The notes: generated by a model not told the origin, from the letters alone. 64,000 bases of DNA from Limnanthes douglasii subsp. nivea (GCA_036936605.1 JAUPFV010000002.1:341870654-341934653), one strand, 5' to 3'. Numbered from the stretch's first letter, positions 1 to 12,605 are shown. A program made the numbers and translations.

Positions 1-295
1 TTAGAACTTTTTAGTTCATGAAGCCTGCTATGGCTATGTAATCTGTTTTTTATAAACTTTTAATCAGTGTAAATTTTTTATATTGCATTGATATTTTGTA
101 AACAACTCTCAAGTCACATGAACATAGACTCTGTTAATCTATTTTCAAACAACTAACAGGAAGTAATATAAAAACAATTCGCATTCCCTCGGTTGTAGAG
201 ACTCAGGAAAGGACATGCAAACAATTTGCATCATCGTCTTACATATATACATATGTGCAAACAATTTGCATCATATTAGTTTGATGTTACTATAA

Positions 296-760
296 ACAAT
301 ATCAGATATACCCGAGAGTTAATTACAACTATATAGTATGAGGGTTGTTTACAACTCGATCCCCTTAGATTTGTTAACAATTCTATTCCCTGAGGGTTGT
401 TGACAACTTCGTTTCTCGAGTATTGTATACAACTATATAAGTTGGAACTTGTTTGTAGTTTCATTTCCTAAGAGTTGTATGCAACTCTATTATATGAGAG
501 TTGTTTAGCTGAGACTTGTTTGAAAACAATACATGAGATTTGTATGCAACTTTATTATATGAGAGTTGTTTGAAAAAAAATACTAGAGAGTTGTTTGTGA
601 CTGTATACCTGAGAGTTGTTTGCAACTCTATTATATGAGAGATATTTAAAAAAACATACCTGAGATTTTTTTTGAAAACATACTTGAGAGTTGTTTGAAA
701 AATATACCTCAAAGTTGTTGTGAAAAACAACTTTATTTTACAAACAACGTGCATTTCAAT
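296..760. repeat. Minisatellite in 3' flank of left MULE
   Basis: Degenerate tandem units of about 25-30 bp, read on the plus strand as GAGAGTTGTTTGCAACTCTA plus a short A/T-rich spacer. Many units contain the small inverted repeat GAGTTG-tttg-CAACTC. The array lies beyond the zinc-knuckle end of the minus-strand MULE transposase, so it is in that element's 3' flank. The same unit fills the transposase intron at 1740-2285. Positions 1-295 hold only scattered related words such as AACAATTTGCAT and no gene that I can see. Confidence 0.8.
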
Positions 761-1617
761 ATTGTAATACAAACAATTCGCAGTGTGTAATAAACAAGTC
801 TCAAATGGTTTAGTGTATTGTCCACAATACGCATGGTATTACAAATTAATATACCCAAAAGATAGATATTTAAACTGCAACCTCACAGGTCCTCCTGTTA
901 TGACCTGATTTTGAACAACGGCCACAGCTCAACTACTTGGTTGTCACTTCTCCTCTAGACGAGATTCACTTTTTCTTCGGCCTTCTTGCCCGTATATTCA
1001 CGTTGGGAGGCAGAATTTCCACCTTCGATGGATCGTTAGAGCTTGATCCTTGGAAAAAACATGCTATCACCGATTATCCTTCTTGGTATCTTTGTGAAAC
1101 TTGAGTAATAATAAAGACTCTAATCCTATCAATCAATTCAACAATGGGTAGGCCGCAATATTTTTTTGTCTGATTGTGAAATGATTCGGCCGCAGTCGAA
1201 GCCACAGATCCGTATCGTTTCCCTTTAACGTATGCCTGAGCATACTTATCCAGAGGTAAATTTCCAAGAATTGTTTTAATTTTATCACCACCTTCACATA
1301 GAAAATCAGTTACTACATCATTAAAAAGATCTTGGGTGGGAGCATAAGCACATCGATGGAAGAAACTGAGCATCCTAAACTTATAGTCTCTGTTAGTATG
1401 TTCCAAACCTTTTCTCAATTTCGTAACAAGAGCGTAATAACATTAAGTATGAAAAACGTTTGTATACAAGACAAAAACAACATAAATTATACCAGAATAA
1501 TGGTCGAAAAAAATATGATTTGACGCTCCAACATATGAGGTTTCAAACAGCCCCAAAACCACAACCAATTGTCAGAATCCTCAATGTTGACGATACCAAT
1601 TGGAATGAGGAATGGTC

Positions 1618-2333
1618 CTAGAATACGTGAAAAATATGATCACAAGCTTGCACTAAAGCATGGTCAAATATAGAACAACTTGCAATAGATTTATCATCAA
1701 AATTAAAAACAAATCGCAAAGTATATATTGCGAGTAGTTTGTTACATATTTCCTGAGAGTTGTTTGCAACTCTATTGCCTGATATTTGTTTGCAACTTAG
1801 TATATGGGACTTGTTTGTAACTCTATTACCTGAGATTTTCTCGCACAACTCTATTTTTGAGAGTTACTTGTAACTTATTAAATGAGAGTTGTCTGTAACT
1901 CTATTTCCTGAGAGTTGTTTACAACTTATTATATGAGAATTGTTCTATTGCGTGAGAGTTGTTCGCAACTCTATTTCCTGAGAGTTCTTCGCAGCTCTAT
2001 TTCCTAGGAGTTGTTCGCAACTCTATTTCCTGAGACTTGTCTGCAACTTTATTTTCTGAGAGTTGTTTGCAAATTATTTTATAAGAATTGTTTGCAACTC
2101 TATTGCATGAGAGTTGTTCGCAACTCTATTCCTAAGCGTTACTTATAACTTATTAAATTAGATTTGTCTACAACTCTATTCGTGGGAGTTGTTTGCAACT
2201 TATTATATGAGAATTGTTTGCAACGAAATACCAATAATCTATAATATGGAAGATGTTTACAACGATAGCCTGAGAGTTATTTAAATTTTTTACAGAATAA
2301 TCCTTCAAATTATAAGAGAAGTATGAAACTAAC
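1618..2333 (-). other. Inferred intron of left MULE transposase
   Basis: Minus-strand reading gives a donor GTTAGT directly after codons for DCNN and an acceptor CTAG before the block beginning PFLIPIG. Joining exon 1 to exon 2 at these sites keeps the frame (phase 1) and recreates an NN-x-FP junction like that of the related transposase at 23809-24181. The intron is 716 bp and is almost entirely minisatellite. Splicing is inferred, not shown. Confidence 0.65.
1740..2285. repeat. Intronic minisatellite of left MULE
   Basis: About 18-20 degenerate units of roughly 26-30 bp, consensus near GAGAGTTGTTTGCAACTCTA followed by TTTCCT or TTGCCT. Most units contain a GAGTTG/CAACTC inverted repeat with a 4-base loop. 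The array fills the inferred transposase intron and matches the array at 296-760. Confidence 0.85.
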
Positions 2334-2819
2334 CGTTGTTGCAGTCCTTTTCTACGACAGAAATCAATACACCCTTATACTTTCCCGTATAATTGGGTTT
2401 CATCCACATATAACATTGGATTGAATGAATGGAAACCTTAAATGCATGAACCAAATTCTATAAAACAACGCTTGAAGACGTTTCCAGCTGATAATTCCAC
2501 CTGGCAGTCGGTAGTAATATAGCGTCTCTTTAATCGTTTGAAGTACCTCTGTAGTAAACCAAAAAAACTTGAACTATATCCAAAAAAATCCCCTCTTAGC
2601 CTTCTCCAGAGCATTCCATGAAAAATAGTAGGAGATGTCTAGACCGTAATCTTGTTTGACAGAAGATTGTATGGTTTTGGCTGTCAACAAATGACGTCTC
2701 CAGATAGAACCATGTATTTCATCAGCAATCAAATCTGATGTCAAATGCATATGCCTCTTATGTTTTTGGGAGAAAACGAGATTGCAAGTATGGTACGTAA
2801 CATACCTCTTAATCATCAT

Positions 2820-2966
2820 TAATTTGGTGCTAGAATCAATTGTGCAGTTTTTGTTCTAGTATCCCATTATGCTATGGATTATAAGCAACATTAAGTTGTT
2901 ATTGAATCTCGTGTTTCGTACAGAAATCTGAGAATTCATTTGAAGTATACTCTCTTCCTTTGTATG
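2820..2966 (-). pseudogene. Copia integrase fragment, downstream part
   Basis: Minus-strand translation gives GREYTSNEFSDFCTKHEIQ and then LNVAYNP-HNGILEQKLHN with stops. This is the conserved Copia integrase core stretch that normally reads GGEYxSxEFxxFCxxxGI followed by TPQQNGVxERKNR. It continues the integrase found at 12900-13390 on the far side of Gypsy-1, so the two pieces were one gene before that insertion. It ends abruptly at the MULE boundary near 2820. Confidence 0.85.
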
Positions 2967-2971
2967 TCCTC
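2967..2971. repeat. Target-site duplication of Gypsy-1, left
   Basis: TCCTC directly before the left LTR end (TGGTGAG...). The identical TCCTC follows the right LTR end at 12895-12899. Confidence 0.9.
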
Positions 2972-3050
2972 TGGTGAGTTCAGATATTAAGAATGTAGTC
3001 TTAGGAAGAAGTCATATGTGAATTCTAGAGAGAGAGGGAAAGAGAGTTTT
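2972..3050 (-). repeat. Gypsy-1 3' LTR, truncated
   Basis: About 80 bp starting TGGTGAGTTCAGATATTAAG align with the first 80 bp of the other LTR (12584 on), after which the two diverge completely. In element orientation this keeps the U5 end; U3 and the polypurine tract are absent, so the antisense-ORF promoter lies almost directly beside the stump. Confidence 0.8.
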
Positions 3051-3123
3051 CATCTTTCTAACCGTTCTTAATTCCGACCTATCACCATAGAGTCCTTATC
3101 ACTTCACACGTCTTCTTATCTTT

Positions 3124-3132
3124 CTATAAATT
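3124..3132 (+). promoter_or_regulatory. TATA-like box for Gypsy-1 antisense ORF
   Basis: CTATAAATT lies about 170 bp before the first candidate start codon of the antisense ORF (3296). TATA boxes at equivalent places in Gypsy-2 (near 34683) and Gypsy-3 (near 18949) support it. Confidence 0.45.
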
Positions 3133-3295
3133 CATCAGTAGCCTCATTTTAATTCTCACAATACAAATAGATTGAGAGAAAACTCAAACCCTTGGCTACC
3201 TTCAACGAGTTCTTCATATTACTCAGTATCTTCATCAGAAAACTCAAACTTTCCATCAAAACCGATATTTTCCGGCCAATCTTCATCCGGTTTAT

Positions 3296-6189
3296 GAGAA
3301 AAAAATCCAAAAACCAGAAGATCCAAGGCTAACGTACCTAAACAACCTAAATCTTTGAAGCCTGACGATAACGTATTCTTCAGATCATACGACTACTTTT
3401 GAATTATTGAAAGGGCAGAATAATACAAGGCTGCCGGATTAATCAATAACCCTCATGTTGGAACAACCACCAAAACAACTTATTACGGTAATTTTGATCC
3501 AACTAAAGTATCTGCTTTTTAACCTTCTCCTTCAACCGAAGAGCGCCCTCCATCTAAAATTCGACCACCTAAAATTCCTTGAGCTTCTTCTTCTCAAACC
3601 AAAGTTTCACCTCTGATTATTGAAGAATCAAACAAGTCTTCCTCAAAACAAATTTCAAATACTCCCTCCTCGACTCATCCTTCATCAATCAAAAAGAGAA
3701 AACCTTTTATAACTATGGCAGACGATTCAGACATTATTACAACTCCTCTATCCTCGAATCTAGCTACCCAGTCTCCTTTTCGGAGAGAGATAATCGAGGA
3801 GGTTCCATCCCAACAAAATTTATCCAAAACTCTTCCCCAAATAAAGGATCCTTCACGAGAGGCTGGAGCTTCATTGCCTCAACAAAATCCTTTCCAAAAC
3901 TAGAGATGAAGTATCAGGAGCCAATGAAGCTAATTCTGAGGCTACCAGAACTGATAATGAAGCTGAGTCTGATGAAGGGAATTTAGAAACTATCACGGGT
4001 CAAATTACCCGTAAACCTCGAAAAAAGAAAGAGCCAGGATTCGTTTCCAAAGAAGAAAGGGCTGCTATTGGCAGAAATTTAAGGGATCTCGATGTTGATC
4101 ATATTATTCAACTAAAAAGGTCTCATACATATATTACCAAGGTCTCGTAGGAATTGGGAGAGAAATATAAGTTTGATTACCTAAGAAAGAGGAAACTCCC
4201 TTAATCTGCAAAGATGATGAATTGGTGGTCTACCCTGAAATCATCAATTGGGGTCTTCGGTTCCCACTAGATCCTACGATAGTGGAATACTTCGAACTTT
4301 TTAACTTATTTCCTACTCAAGTGATACCAAATAAATGGTTCACTCTTATGTCTGTGACAATGGCATCTCGGTTATCCAAGATTCCGATCAGCATCGAGGA
4401 TTTTTATCTCCTTAACCCAATTATCAAAAGTTCTGAAGCTCCTCTTATATTACCTCACTCTAGTAGATGACCTAAAGATCATTGATGACCTCTTGGAAGC
4501 TGATAAACTCTGGAAGAAAAAGTTTATCTTCATCTCAGGAGCATGGTAGAATGGCAAAGAGATATCCAATGCCAACCCATCAAAACTAAATCTTATATGG
4601 AGAAGCAAGCGTAAGTACTTCAATATTATACACTTTAAGATAAATTTCATTTGTTATCTTCCTCATTAACTATTTACTTGGATGATTATTTCATAAATTC
4701 CGAGGCGATATGCTATACTTCGATCAGCAGCTAAGGATATTTTTAAAAACCTTGCCTCCTGGGCCGAGAAAGAGTGGAATAACGGTTTCCACACTGCCTT
4801 TCAACCGATAAACTTCCTTAATAATCATTTTTTTCTCATCACGGAGGGAGCCTTACCTCCTCGGAATTTTATGGAAGTTCCCAATCCTTATTTCGCCTGC
4901 AAAAGGTTAGTTCGTCCTGACTGCAAAGTATTTCTCCCTATCCGCAACGGTTTGGAAAGTCATCTGCCAAAGAAAAAAAAAGAAAAGGCTCAAAAGGAAA
5001 AGAAAAATAAAAAGGTATCTAGCACATCTGGTACTAGCCCTTCAACACCATCAAAGCCTAAACCTCGAAAAAGAAAGGAGGAGATCAAATCCTTTCACCC
5101 ATTAAAGAGGGAAAAGATCAAGAAACCTTCTCGAATAAAAGGAAAGCTTCCTCCAGTTTTCATGGAAAGAAAAATAAACAATCCCAAAACAATGAATAAA
5201 CATTAGCCGATGAGGAAGAAACCACAACTGTTGAAAGTAAACAAAACCCTCATCTCAAAGAACTAACAACCAATAATGACGTTTTGATTATCATCAAATA
5301 CAATGCTGATGATGGGAACCAAGACACTGAAAACTTCGACCCCGACAACTTTATTAATCTCAACGAGTGACAAGAACTCGCTGGAGAAGAGGATCCCATC
5401 CTCCAGGATATTCAAACCCGTATGCGTCACTTCAGAAGAATAACAACCATCGAAGGATCTCTAGAAATTATCTATCCCTCTGCTCCAACTACAACTTGAG
5501 ATATGATTCATTGTCCTACTTCAACATATATTCCTCCTCCTCCACCTAACCCTGAAATCTTTGTTGCACTTCAACCTTTTGCCGATCTTAATGCTGCAGA
5601 AAAAGCACTTGCTTCCCAAGTAAAAGCTTCTCAAGATCAATTGAAGCAATTGGTCAAAGAAATGGTCTGCTACAAAGGACTTGCTGAAGATGAAAAACAA
5701 CTAATGGAAAAATTTCAAAGAAAAATGGTCGGGAAATTCCACATGTACGAATTAGCAAGATCTAAACTTATTTGAGGTGACCTTTTCATGAAAAGTCATC
5801 TGCGAGCAACACATCTTGCCGAAAAAGAAAAGCTCACTACTTCACATGAAACTGAGATGGATAAGCTCGAAGGTAAACATGATGATGACATAACCAAATT
5901 AAAGAGTGATTTTGAGAAGGAAAAGGTTGCTGATGTTGCTACTGCAGAAGCTGAATGTTCGAAAGACATGCTCGCTGTTATTAACCATTGCAAAGAAGAA
6001 ACAACCATCACTCTTCTTCGAGAACTTCATGCAACTTATCTAAAAATTAACCTCTCAAGATTTTGGAACGACATTCCTATCAAAAAGCGTCCAAGTGAAT
6101 CCTTCGATCATATTCCTTACTCATCATCATCAGAGGAGGAGGAATCATCCGAGGAGATGAATCGTCTGAATAATTTTATTTCTCTTTAA
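3296..6189 (+). pseudogene. Gypsy-1 antisense ORF (putative gypsy-type transposon domain protein)
   Basis: A broken reading frame opposite to gag-pol. The likely start is ATG 3296 (a basic N-terminus beginning MRKKSKNQK), soon hit by a stop; an in-frame piece restarts at 3715. The best block is 4222-4470, with YPEIINWGLRFPLDPTIVEY and then a PTQVIPNKWFTLMS stretch; this resembles the Pfam family 'putative gypsy type transposon' (PF04195). After an inferred intron come a lysine-rich basic tract (4871-5206) and a long charged coiled-coil-like region (5503-6189) with a Ser/Glu-rich end. Equivalent ORFs occur in Gypsy-2 and Gypsy-3. The function is unknown; antisense ORFs are known from Tat-lineage elements. 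At least five stops or frameshifts interrupt it. Confidence 0.75.
4611..4704 (+). other. Inferred intron in Gypsy-1 antisense ORF
   Basis: Canonical donor GTAAGT at 4611 and acceptor CCGAG at 4704 separate the gypsy-type domain exon from the exon that encodes RYAILRSAAKDIFKNLASW. Introns lie at the homologous place in the other two antisense ORFs (20344-20391 and 35971-36048). Splice sites fit only the plus strand. Confidence 0.6.
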
Positions 6190-6671
6190 ACATACCATTT
6201 TTGGTACTTGTCAAATTAGAAATTTGCTTATTGCACTTCAAATAATTAAGCTAATTGACAAATATTTTGCTTATTTTTCATTTTTATCATATTCATAAAC
6301 TATTCAATGTTAAAAATCCTAAAATATGAATGATAACTTTTTAAATATAACTCCTTAAATATGACACTGCACTTCGAAATTCACACAATATATAACTACA
6401 AATTGTAAGTATACCACTTCAAATACCTCAATGTAGTTAGCAAAAACAGTTGTACTTCGAAAAAAAAATCATACCATATCTGATGAAAATTGCACTTCGA
6501 AAAATACAATGAATTATTGAGCGTTACACTTCAAAAAAATCATAATGTATTCATTTTACATAATATCTCGAACATGGTTGTTTCTTAAAAAATGTAATAG
6601 ACACTTCATAACATTCTACTCTTAACCAACCTCAAAGATGCCCAGTCTTTGATAAGTTGTTAAGATAGTTT
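6190..6671. repeat. Spacer between convergent ORFs with CACTTCGAAA words
   Basis: An AT-rich 480-bp stretch between the 3' end of the antisense ORF and the 3' end of pol. The word CACTTCGAAA or CACTTCAAAA recurs about seven times (near 6234, 6370, 6416, 6453, 6492 and 6527 among others) at irregular spacing. No ORF of note. It could serve in 3'-end formation for two converging transcripts, but nothing proves this. Confidence 0.5.
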
Positions 6672-9600
6672 TTAATAAGCACTTGTAAACAACCATTGAC
6701 CAAAAATGAATTTTATTGATAATATTGAATATGTACATAGTGCATCGTTAAAACCTTCCTGGGCCAACAGAGTAGGAAATAGTGCGTCATTCAATAGCAA
6801 AAAATCGAAAATACAAAGACAAATATATTCCCAATAAAGCTTCAAATGCTGTATATACCATGGATATTGAAGCATATTCCCTTCAAAATCACAAAGACGA
6901 TAAGATCCCGGCTTTATCCTTTCAACAACCATATAAGACCCTTCCCAATTCAGAGCCATCTTTCCAAGACTTTTCTCCTTTGTATGTAGGAACACTTTTT
7001 TCAACACTTTATCACCTTCTTTAAATTTTATTCTTTTCACTTTCGAATCATATTTATTCCTCATAAGAGTTTGATAATGGATTACATTCAAATAAGCTCG
7101 AACTCTTTTTTCTTTAATCAAATCTAAATTTGTCGTTTTAACTTCATCATTAGATCATTCAAAATATTGATTTTTTCTAAAAGATGACGTCGTAGATTCT
7201 ATGGGGCTCACCGCATCCATTCCATATGCTAATGCAAAGGGAGTTTCTTTTATAGGCTCCACATGAGTTGTCCGATAAGCCCAAAGTACCTCTTGTAAAT
7301 AATTTGGCCATTTTCCTGCTGCCCCTGTCAAGTTTTCTTCAAGCCATCTAAAATTGTTTAGTTTGTCACCTCGACTTGTCCATTAGCTTAAGGATGAAAA
7401 GGCGTCGAAAAGAATTGCTGAATTTCTTTCGACGTGCAAAATGAAGCCATCTCTTTATTATTTAATTAAGGGCCATTATCTATTGTAATTCTCCAAACAA
7501 CCCCAAAACGAAAACAAATGCTATTAACAAGAAACTTGACAACTGCTACAATTATCATCTGCCTTCCTTCAGAAGCTATCGGCAAAGGCCCCGCTAAATC
7601 AATCCCCCATCTATCAAACGGTATAACCTCAGTTATATACATAAGTGACACCACTGGCCTATGAATAGAATTAGAAAATATTTGACAAGTATCACAACTT
7701 CAAATTAAATTCTTAGCATTATTCATAATTGTAGGCCAATAGAATCCTGCAAGTAAAACCCGTCGTGATAGAGCTTTAAACCCACAATGAGTTGACCCTT
7801 CACCATCATGTAATTCTGATAACACCTCTGGTGATTCTTGATTTTCTAAACATCGTAATAATGGCCTGCTTAATGCCTTTTTATACAATAATCCTTCTAA
7901 CACTATGTATCTGAAGGCTTTACCTCTCAATTTTTTGGCCAACCTCGTATCAACGGGTAATGTTCCTTGAGTTGACAAATTGAGAATATATGCTCGTCAA
8001 TTGCCTTGCATAACCTCAAATGTGACAAATAACTTCTCTATACATTCGCACTGATTAAATTGAGTAATAATTGAAGGATTTTCTTGTAGCAAAATCCAAG
8101 GATATTCCTCCTTATAAGCAATATTTGCTAAAGAATCAGCCACCATGTTACTCCATCGACCAATATATTCAACAACAACATTATCAAACAGAAGCATTAA
8201 ATTTCAAAGTTCCCGAAGATATAAAATCAAATGATCCTTTCTTGCTTTGGAAAATCCAGATACCTGATTTGCTAACAACTGAGAATCCGTTTCCAAGCGT
8301 ACTAAAGTTGCTCCACAAATTTTTGCCAATCTTAAACCTGCTAAAGCAGCTTTGTATTCAGCTTCATTGTTCGAAGCGTGAAAACCAAATTTAATAGATT
8401 GAATCATCGTTTTACCAGTTGGAGATATTAACTGAAGTCTAGGGCTGCACCCTGAAACACTAAACCCTCCATCTGTTAGAACAATCCACCTCAAATTTAC
8501 CGGTGCATCTACTTTACTATCTTCCGTATCTGATCTGCTCGAATGGAATTCAACAAAAACATATGTCAATGCTTGGGCTTTAATTGTAGTTCGAGGTGTG
8601 AACAAAATATCATAGTCCCCCAAATCCACTGGGCACTTCATTATTCTTCCCGAAATATCAGGTCATTGTAAGACATTTTTCAAAGGGAATGAAGTTCGAA
8701 CCTCAATAGTGTGAGCTTGGAAATAAGGGCGCATTTTCGTAGCAACAATCACCAATGCAAATGCTAGCTTTTCCAGTTTCAAATACCTCTTTTCTGTTGC
8801 CACTAAACTTTTACTGATGTAGTACACTAGCTTCGGAATACCTGAGTCTTCACTGATCAACACTACGCTCAGTGCAAAATCCGATATCGCAATATACAAA
8901 AAGAGCTTCTCTCCATTTCGAGGTCTTAACAATATTTCTGGTGATGATAACAAATTTTTAATATTTGTAAATTCTGCCTCACATTCCGATGTCCATTCAA
9001 ATCTGCTTGGTCCTCGTAAAACTTGAAAGAAAGGAAAGAGTTTGTAAGAAATCTAGAAATAAATCAATTAAATGCTGCTAACCTTCCTATCAGATTTTGC
9101 ACTTCTTTAATATACCGATGAAGATTCATTGTTATCAAGGCTTTCAACTATTCTGGGTCAGCTTCAATTCTTTTTTTACTGATGACATACACCAAAAACT
9201 TCCCTGATTGAACTCCGAAGGTACATTTTTCAGGATTCAGCTTTAACGTGATTGCCCTTAAATTCAAAAAATGCTTCCTCTAAATCATCAAGATGCACAT
9301 CATCCTTTAAGTTTTTTACCACCATATCGTCTATATATACCTCCATATTTCTTCCGATATGAGTGACAAAAGCTTTATTAATCAATATTTGATAAGTGGC
9401 TCCAATATTTTTCAATCCAAAGGGCATAACCCTATAGCAGTGCAACCCTCTATCAGTTATGAAGGTCGTGCACTCTTGATCTTTTGGATCAATTTGAATA
9501 TGATTATATCATGCAAAAGTGTCCATGAATGTTAGTATTTGATTTCCTAAAGTAGAATCAATCAGCTTATTTATTCAAGGAATATGAAATGGATCTTTAG

Positions 9601-10472
9601 GATAGGCTCAATTCAAGTCTGTAAAATCCACACACATTCTCCATTTCCCATTCTTCTTTTTTACCACTACTAGATTTTCCGTCCATAAAAGATATTATGA
9701 CTCCCTTATATGTCCGACCCTGGATAACCAATCCACCTCAGAAACAATTGTTTCTGCTTTCTCTGAAGAAAATGATCTTCTTTTTTTAATCACTGGCTTC
9801 ACCTTCGGATCAATGGCGAATCACTTTGATTGGTATTCCTGTTACATCCTCTGGCTTCCAAGAAAAAACATCCAAATTAACAGATAAAAACTCTAGCAGT
9901 TGTTGACGTAAGAGTAGGGTGAATAAAATTTCGATTCGAAACACTCTTCCTTCCGAAAAAGTAAACTCTTCAATTTCTTCACTTACCGTTAAAAACTATG
10001 GGGTTTCCCTCAGATCATCAACTCTTTCTTCTAAATCCGAGGTCAACCCCTCTAACTGCTATTCATGCCTCAAATTCCCACTGCTGGATCCTCGGATCCA
10101 AAGTGCAGTGGCATAACATTCTCTAGCTACCTTCTAATCGCCTTGCATGATCCCAACTCGATCCCTAACCACATAATTGAAACATTGGTGAACCGTTGAT
10201 GCAACCCCATACATTCTAGAAAGCCACGACCTTCCAAAAATAGCATTATAACTCGAATGGAAGTCCACCACTATAAAAAGAACCTGAACCTTCTTCTTGA
10301 ATGGTCCTTTTCCCAAACTTACTTCTCCCTCGAATTCCCTAATCACACTAGCTGTTACACCTGTAAATCCTACAATTGTCCGATCTGATTGAGAAATTTG
10401 ATGTGGATTTGTCATTCTCTCATAGGTTGACTTAAAAAGGACATTAGCAGAACTTCCAGTGTCTGTAAGCAC
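6672..10472 (-). pseudogene. Gypsy-1 pol: protease, RT, two RNase H domains, integrase
   Basis: Minus-strand blocks in order: aspartic protease with intact LTDTGSSANVLF (10472-10134); reverse transcriptase ending in YRVMPFGLKNIGATYQ and the catalytic VYIDDMVVK (about 9870-9230); RT-linked RNase H with YYISKSL and YLKLEKLAFALV (8953-8663); a second RNase H with NNEAEYKAALAGL and LETDSQLLANQVSG (8641-7997); integrase zinc region (7978-7700), core with RWGIDLAGPLP (7654-7466), and C-terminal part with KEGDKVLKKVFLH (7121-6672). These enzymes copy element RNA to DNA and insert it. Multiple frameshifts and stops split the frame; the domain order is complete. Confidence 0.92.
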
Positions 10473-10699
10473 ACGTCAAATTTTGACGCCAACCACCTCT
10501 GCTCAAATAACCACTACATTATCATGTGGTCCTGCTGTTCCTCGCAGATCATCTTCATCGGACAGAATAAAAGGAATAGCCTTTTTTCCATACAAATGTG
10601 TGGACATTTTCCTGTTAATTTGAGCTATCAGATTGACAACATGTCTTTTCCTCGAACTATCAGAGTTTCCAGTCATCTAATTGCCTCTGAAAATAGCTA

Positions 10700-12605
10700 A
10701 TAACTCAAATAATTTCATAAATCTCGCACATGCCCATATTCTACTGGCTCTTCAATTGCCATCAAAAGCAACCTGTTTGGATCCTTCTTCACATATTCCA
10801 AAGAAGCATCAAAAGCTTCAAACTTCGAATCTAAAATCATCAAATTCTCAGCTGGCGCAACTGGATTAGCCTTCGAAGTTGACGCTACGTTTTTTGAACC
10901 ATTTCCATATGACTTCAAATAAGTTAACAACTTTCCATTTTCAATCATGGTTTGAATCTTATTTTTCAGAGAAATGCAATCATTAGTATCCTGCCCGATA
11001 TCTTCAAGATACCTGCATTATTTGCTGGTTTGTTCCTCCCTTGGCCTGCTTATTGGAGTTAGCTTCCTAAAATTTACAAAGCTCTTGTTCTTATTAAAGA
11101 TCACAACCATATTATGTGTCAAATGAGCATAATACTCTGGCCTAACCCATTGATTTACACTTGGTCTGTTATAGTTATAAGATCGAGCGTGATTTGAATA
11201 TCCATCAGTTCGAGGTGGCAAACTGTTATTCTTTTGTCGTGTCTGTTGATTACCATTTCCATTCGAGGGTTGCCCTTGATTATTAGCCACCTAACTCAAA
11301 TTCTTTGGAGTGTTCACTGGTCCTCCTTGGACTCTAGTTGACTCAGCAACCTTAATATGATCCTCAACTTGAGCCATCAAGGCTCCAAACGTCAAATCTC
11401 TCGTCTTTGTAGTTTCATTGCCCAAATCCCCTGGCAATAGTCCTTGGTGAAAAGCTGCCATCGCCATATTTTCTTCGCAATTGTCCAAACTTGTTTTAGT
11501 TAATAAGAACCTCTTCGTATAATATTTTAATTTCTCTCTAGCTGCATGCTTGCATTGGATAATGGTATCTCCATTCACTCTCATTTATTTACTCCCCACA
11601 AACTGCCTTCGAAAAGTAGTGTAAAAATCCCTAAAATTTGAGATGGATACCATCAGATACCGATTGTACCACTTCAGAGTCGTTTCTTTAAAAGTATGCA
11701 AAAAATCCTTTAACACACCAGTCGTTCGTCATCTTTAAATTTCATCACGTAGTTCTTAAATTTTTCAATGTGGTCATCGGGATCTTGCATCCCATCCAAC
11801 TTCTCCACTTTAGCAATGTCAAAACGCTTCGGAAGCGTTATAGACTGTATTTCACTTGTCAACGGAGAATTTCTCTAGTCGCCACCTTGCACAAACTGAT
11901 CATCAGTTCCCATTACTGCATATATACTTCGATCAGTCTCAGCATATTAATTCGAAGTGTTCCCTTCACACCACTTAGAGCGAGGAACATTATCTCTTTT
12001 ATATTTGTATTTCTTTTCTATGCTTCCTCGTGTGCTCTCTATCTGGTTCCTCTTTCGAAGAAATCCTATATCTTTTAAAGCCTGAAGGAGAAATTTCTAC
12101 CTCTTCATCATTGGACGTTACATACTTTTGCTTCACTTTTTTCCCGTTGCGAGAGGAATAATGCTCTTTAGGAAATTCGAAGCGCGCATTTTTTATATTC
12201 ACTTTTAGCACGCTGATCAGCACAGGATCGATCAGATTGATCTCACATATCAGTCTTTTCATTCTCTTGTCTCACCTTGGATTTGAGCTTTACAGAGTGG
12301 ATATCTTGTTCTCGCTGTTCATATTTTTCATTTAACGCATTTGTTTTATCTAAAAGTTGATTCATACGCATATCAATGTTTGATTGACTTTTGATTGGAG
12401 TTGATCCATCCAGATTTTCATTTCTTTGCAAGTCATCTTTTAATGTTTCCATCGTTGATCGAAGGGTTGGATTGTTTTCGGGATTCATTTTATGAAATTC
12501 AAACGAAAAACAAGAAAACTGTATTAAAATTCGAACACACAAGTCATTGATTCTTAATTTTGTCCCCAATGAAGTCGCCAATTTGGCGAGTTTAGATATT
12601 AACAA
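10700..12605 (-). pseudogene. Gypsy-1 gag
   Basis: Capsid-type gag region of the Gypsy element. Coding pieces: an N-terminal charged region (12605-12000), a central stretch (11780-11585) reading around TTLKWYNRYLMVSISNF, and the conserved retrotransposon gag block YTKRFLLTKTSLDNCEENMA (11584-11291), followed by a Gln/Asn/Arg-rich linker (11290-11018) and a post-gag piece (10948-10715). The frame is broken by stops, so no complete protein is possible. Confidence 0.8.
12571..12580 (-). promoter_or_regulatory. Gypsy-1 primer binding site
   Basis: Minus-strand TGGCGACTTC starts 3 bases inside the 5' LTR. Plant tRNA-Arg 3' ends read GTCGCCA, so the site fits an Arg-type tRNA primer. A matching TGGCGAC core occurs in Gypsy-2 at 46582-46596. 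Confidence 0.6.

Larger units (their letters stand above)
888..2819 (-). pseudogene. MULE (Mutator-like) transposase, left copy, degraded
   Basis: Transposase remnant of a Mutator-like DNA transposon, which would cut and paste the element in the nucleus. In minus-strand order: DNA-binding region tail with CNLVFSQKHKRHMHLTSDL (2819 to about 2574); the block around the first catalytic Asp, LYVDETQLYGKYKGVLISV (about 2400-2340); an intron (2333-1618); a block FLIPIGIVNIEDSDNW (about 1615-1560); the conserved YAQAYVKGKRYGSVASTAAES block (1418-1074); and a C-terminal zinc knuckle CGRCSKSGHNRRTC near 930-888. A SWIM block expected before the knuckle is missing, the DDE middle is broken, and frameshifts and stops occur throughout. 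The N-terminal half is lost where the sequence abuts Copia at 2820. It is clearly related to the plus-strand copy at 22733-25180. Confidence 0.85.

Noticed and set aside
296..2285. CRISPR-like regularly spaced repeats
   Set aside because: Units are degenerate and contiguous, with no unique spacers of constant length, and they lie in the intron and flank of a plant transposon. They are minisatellites.
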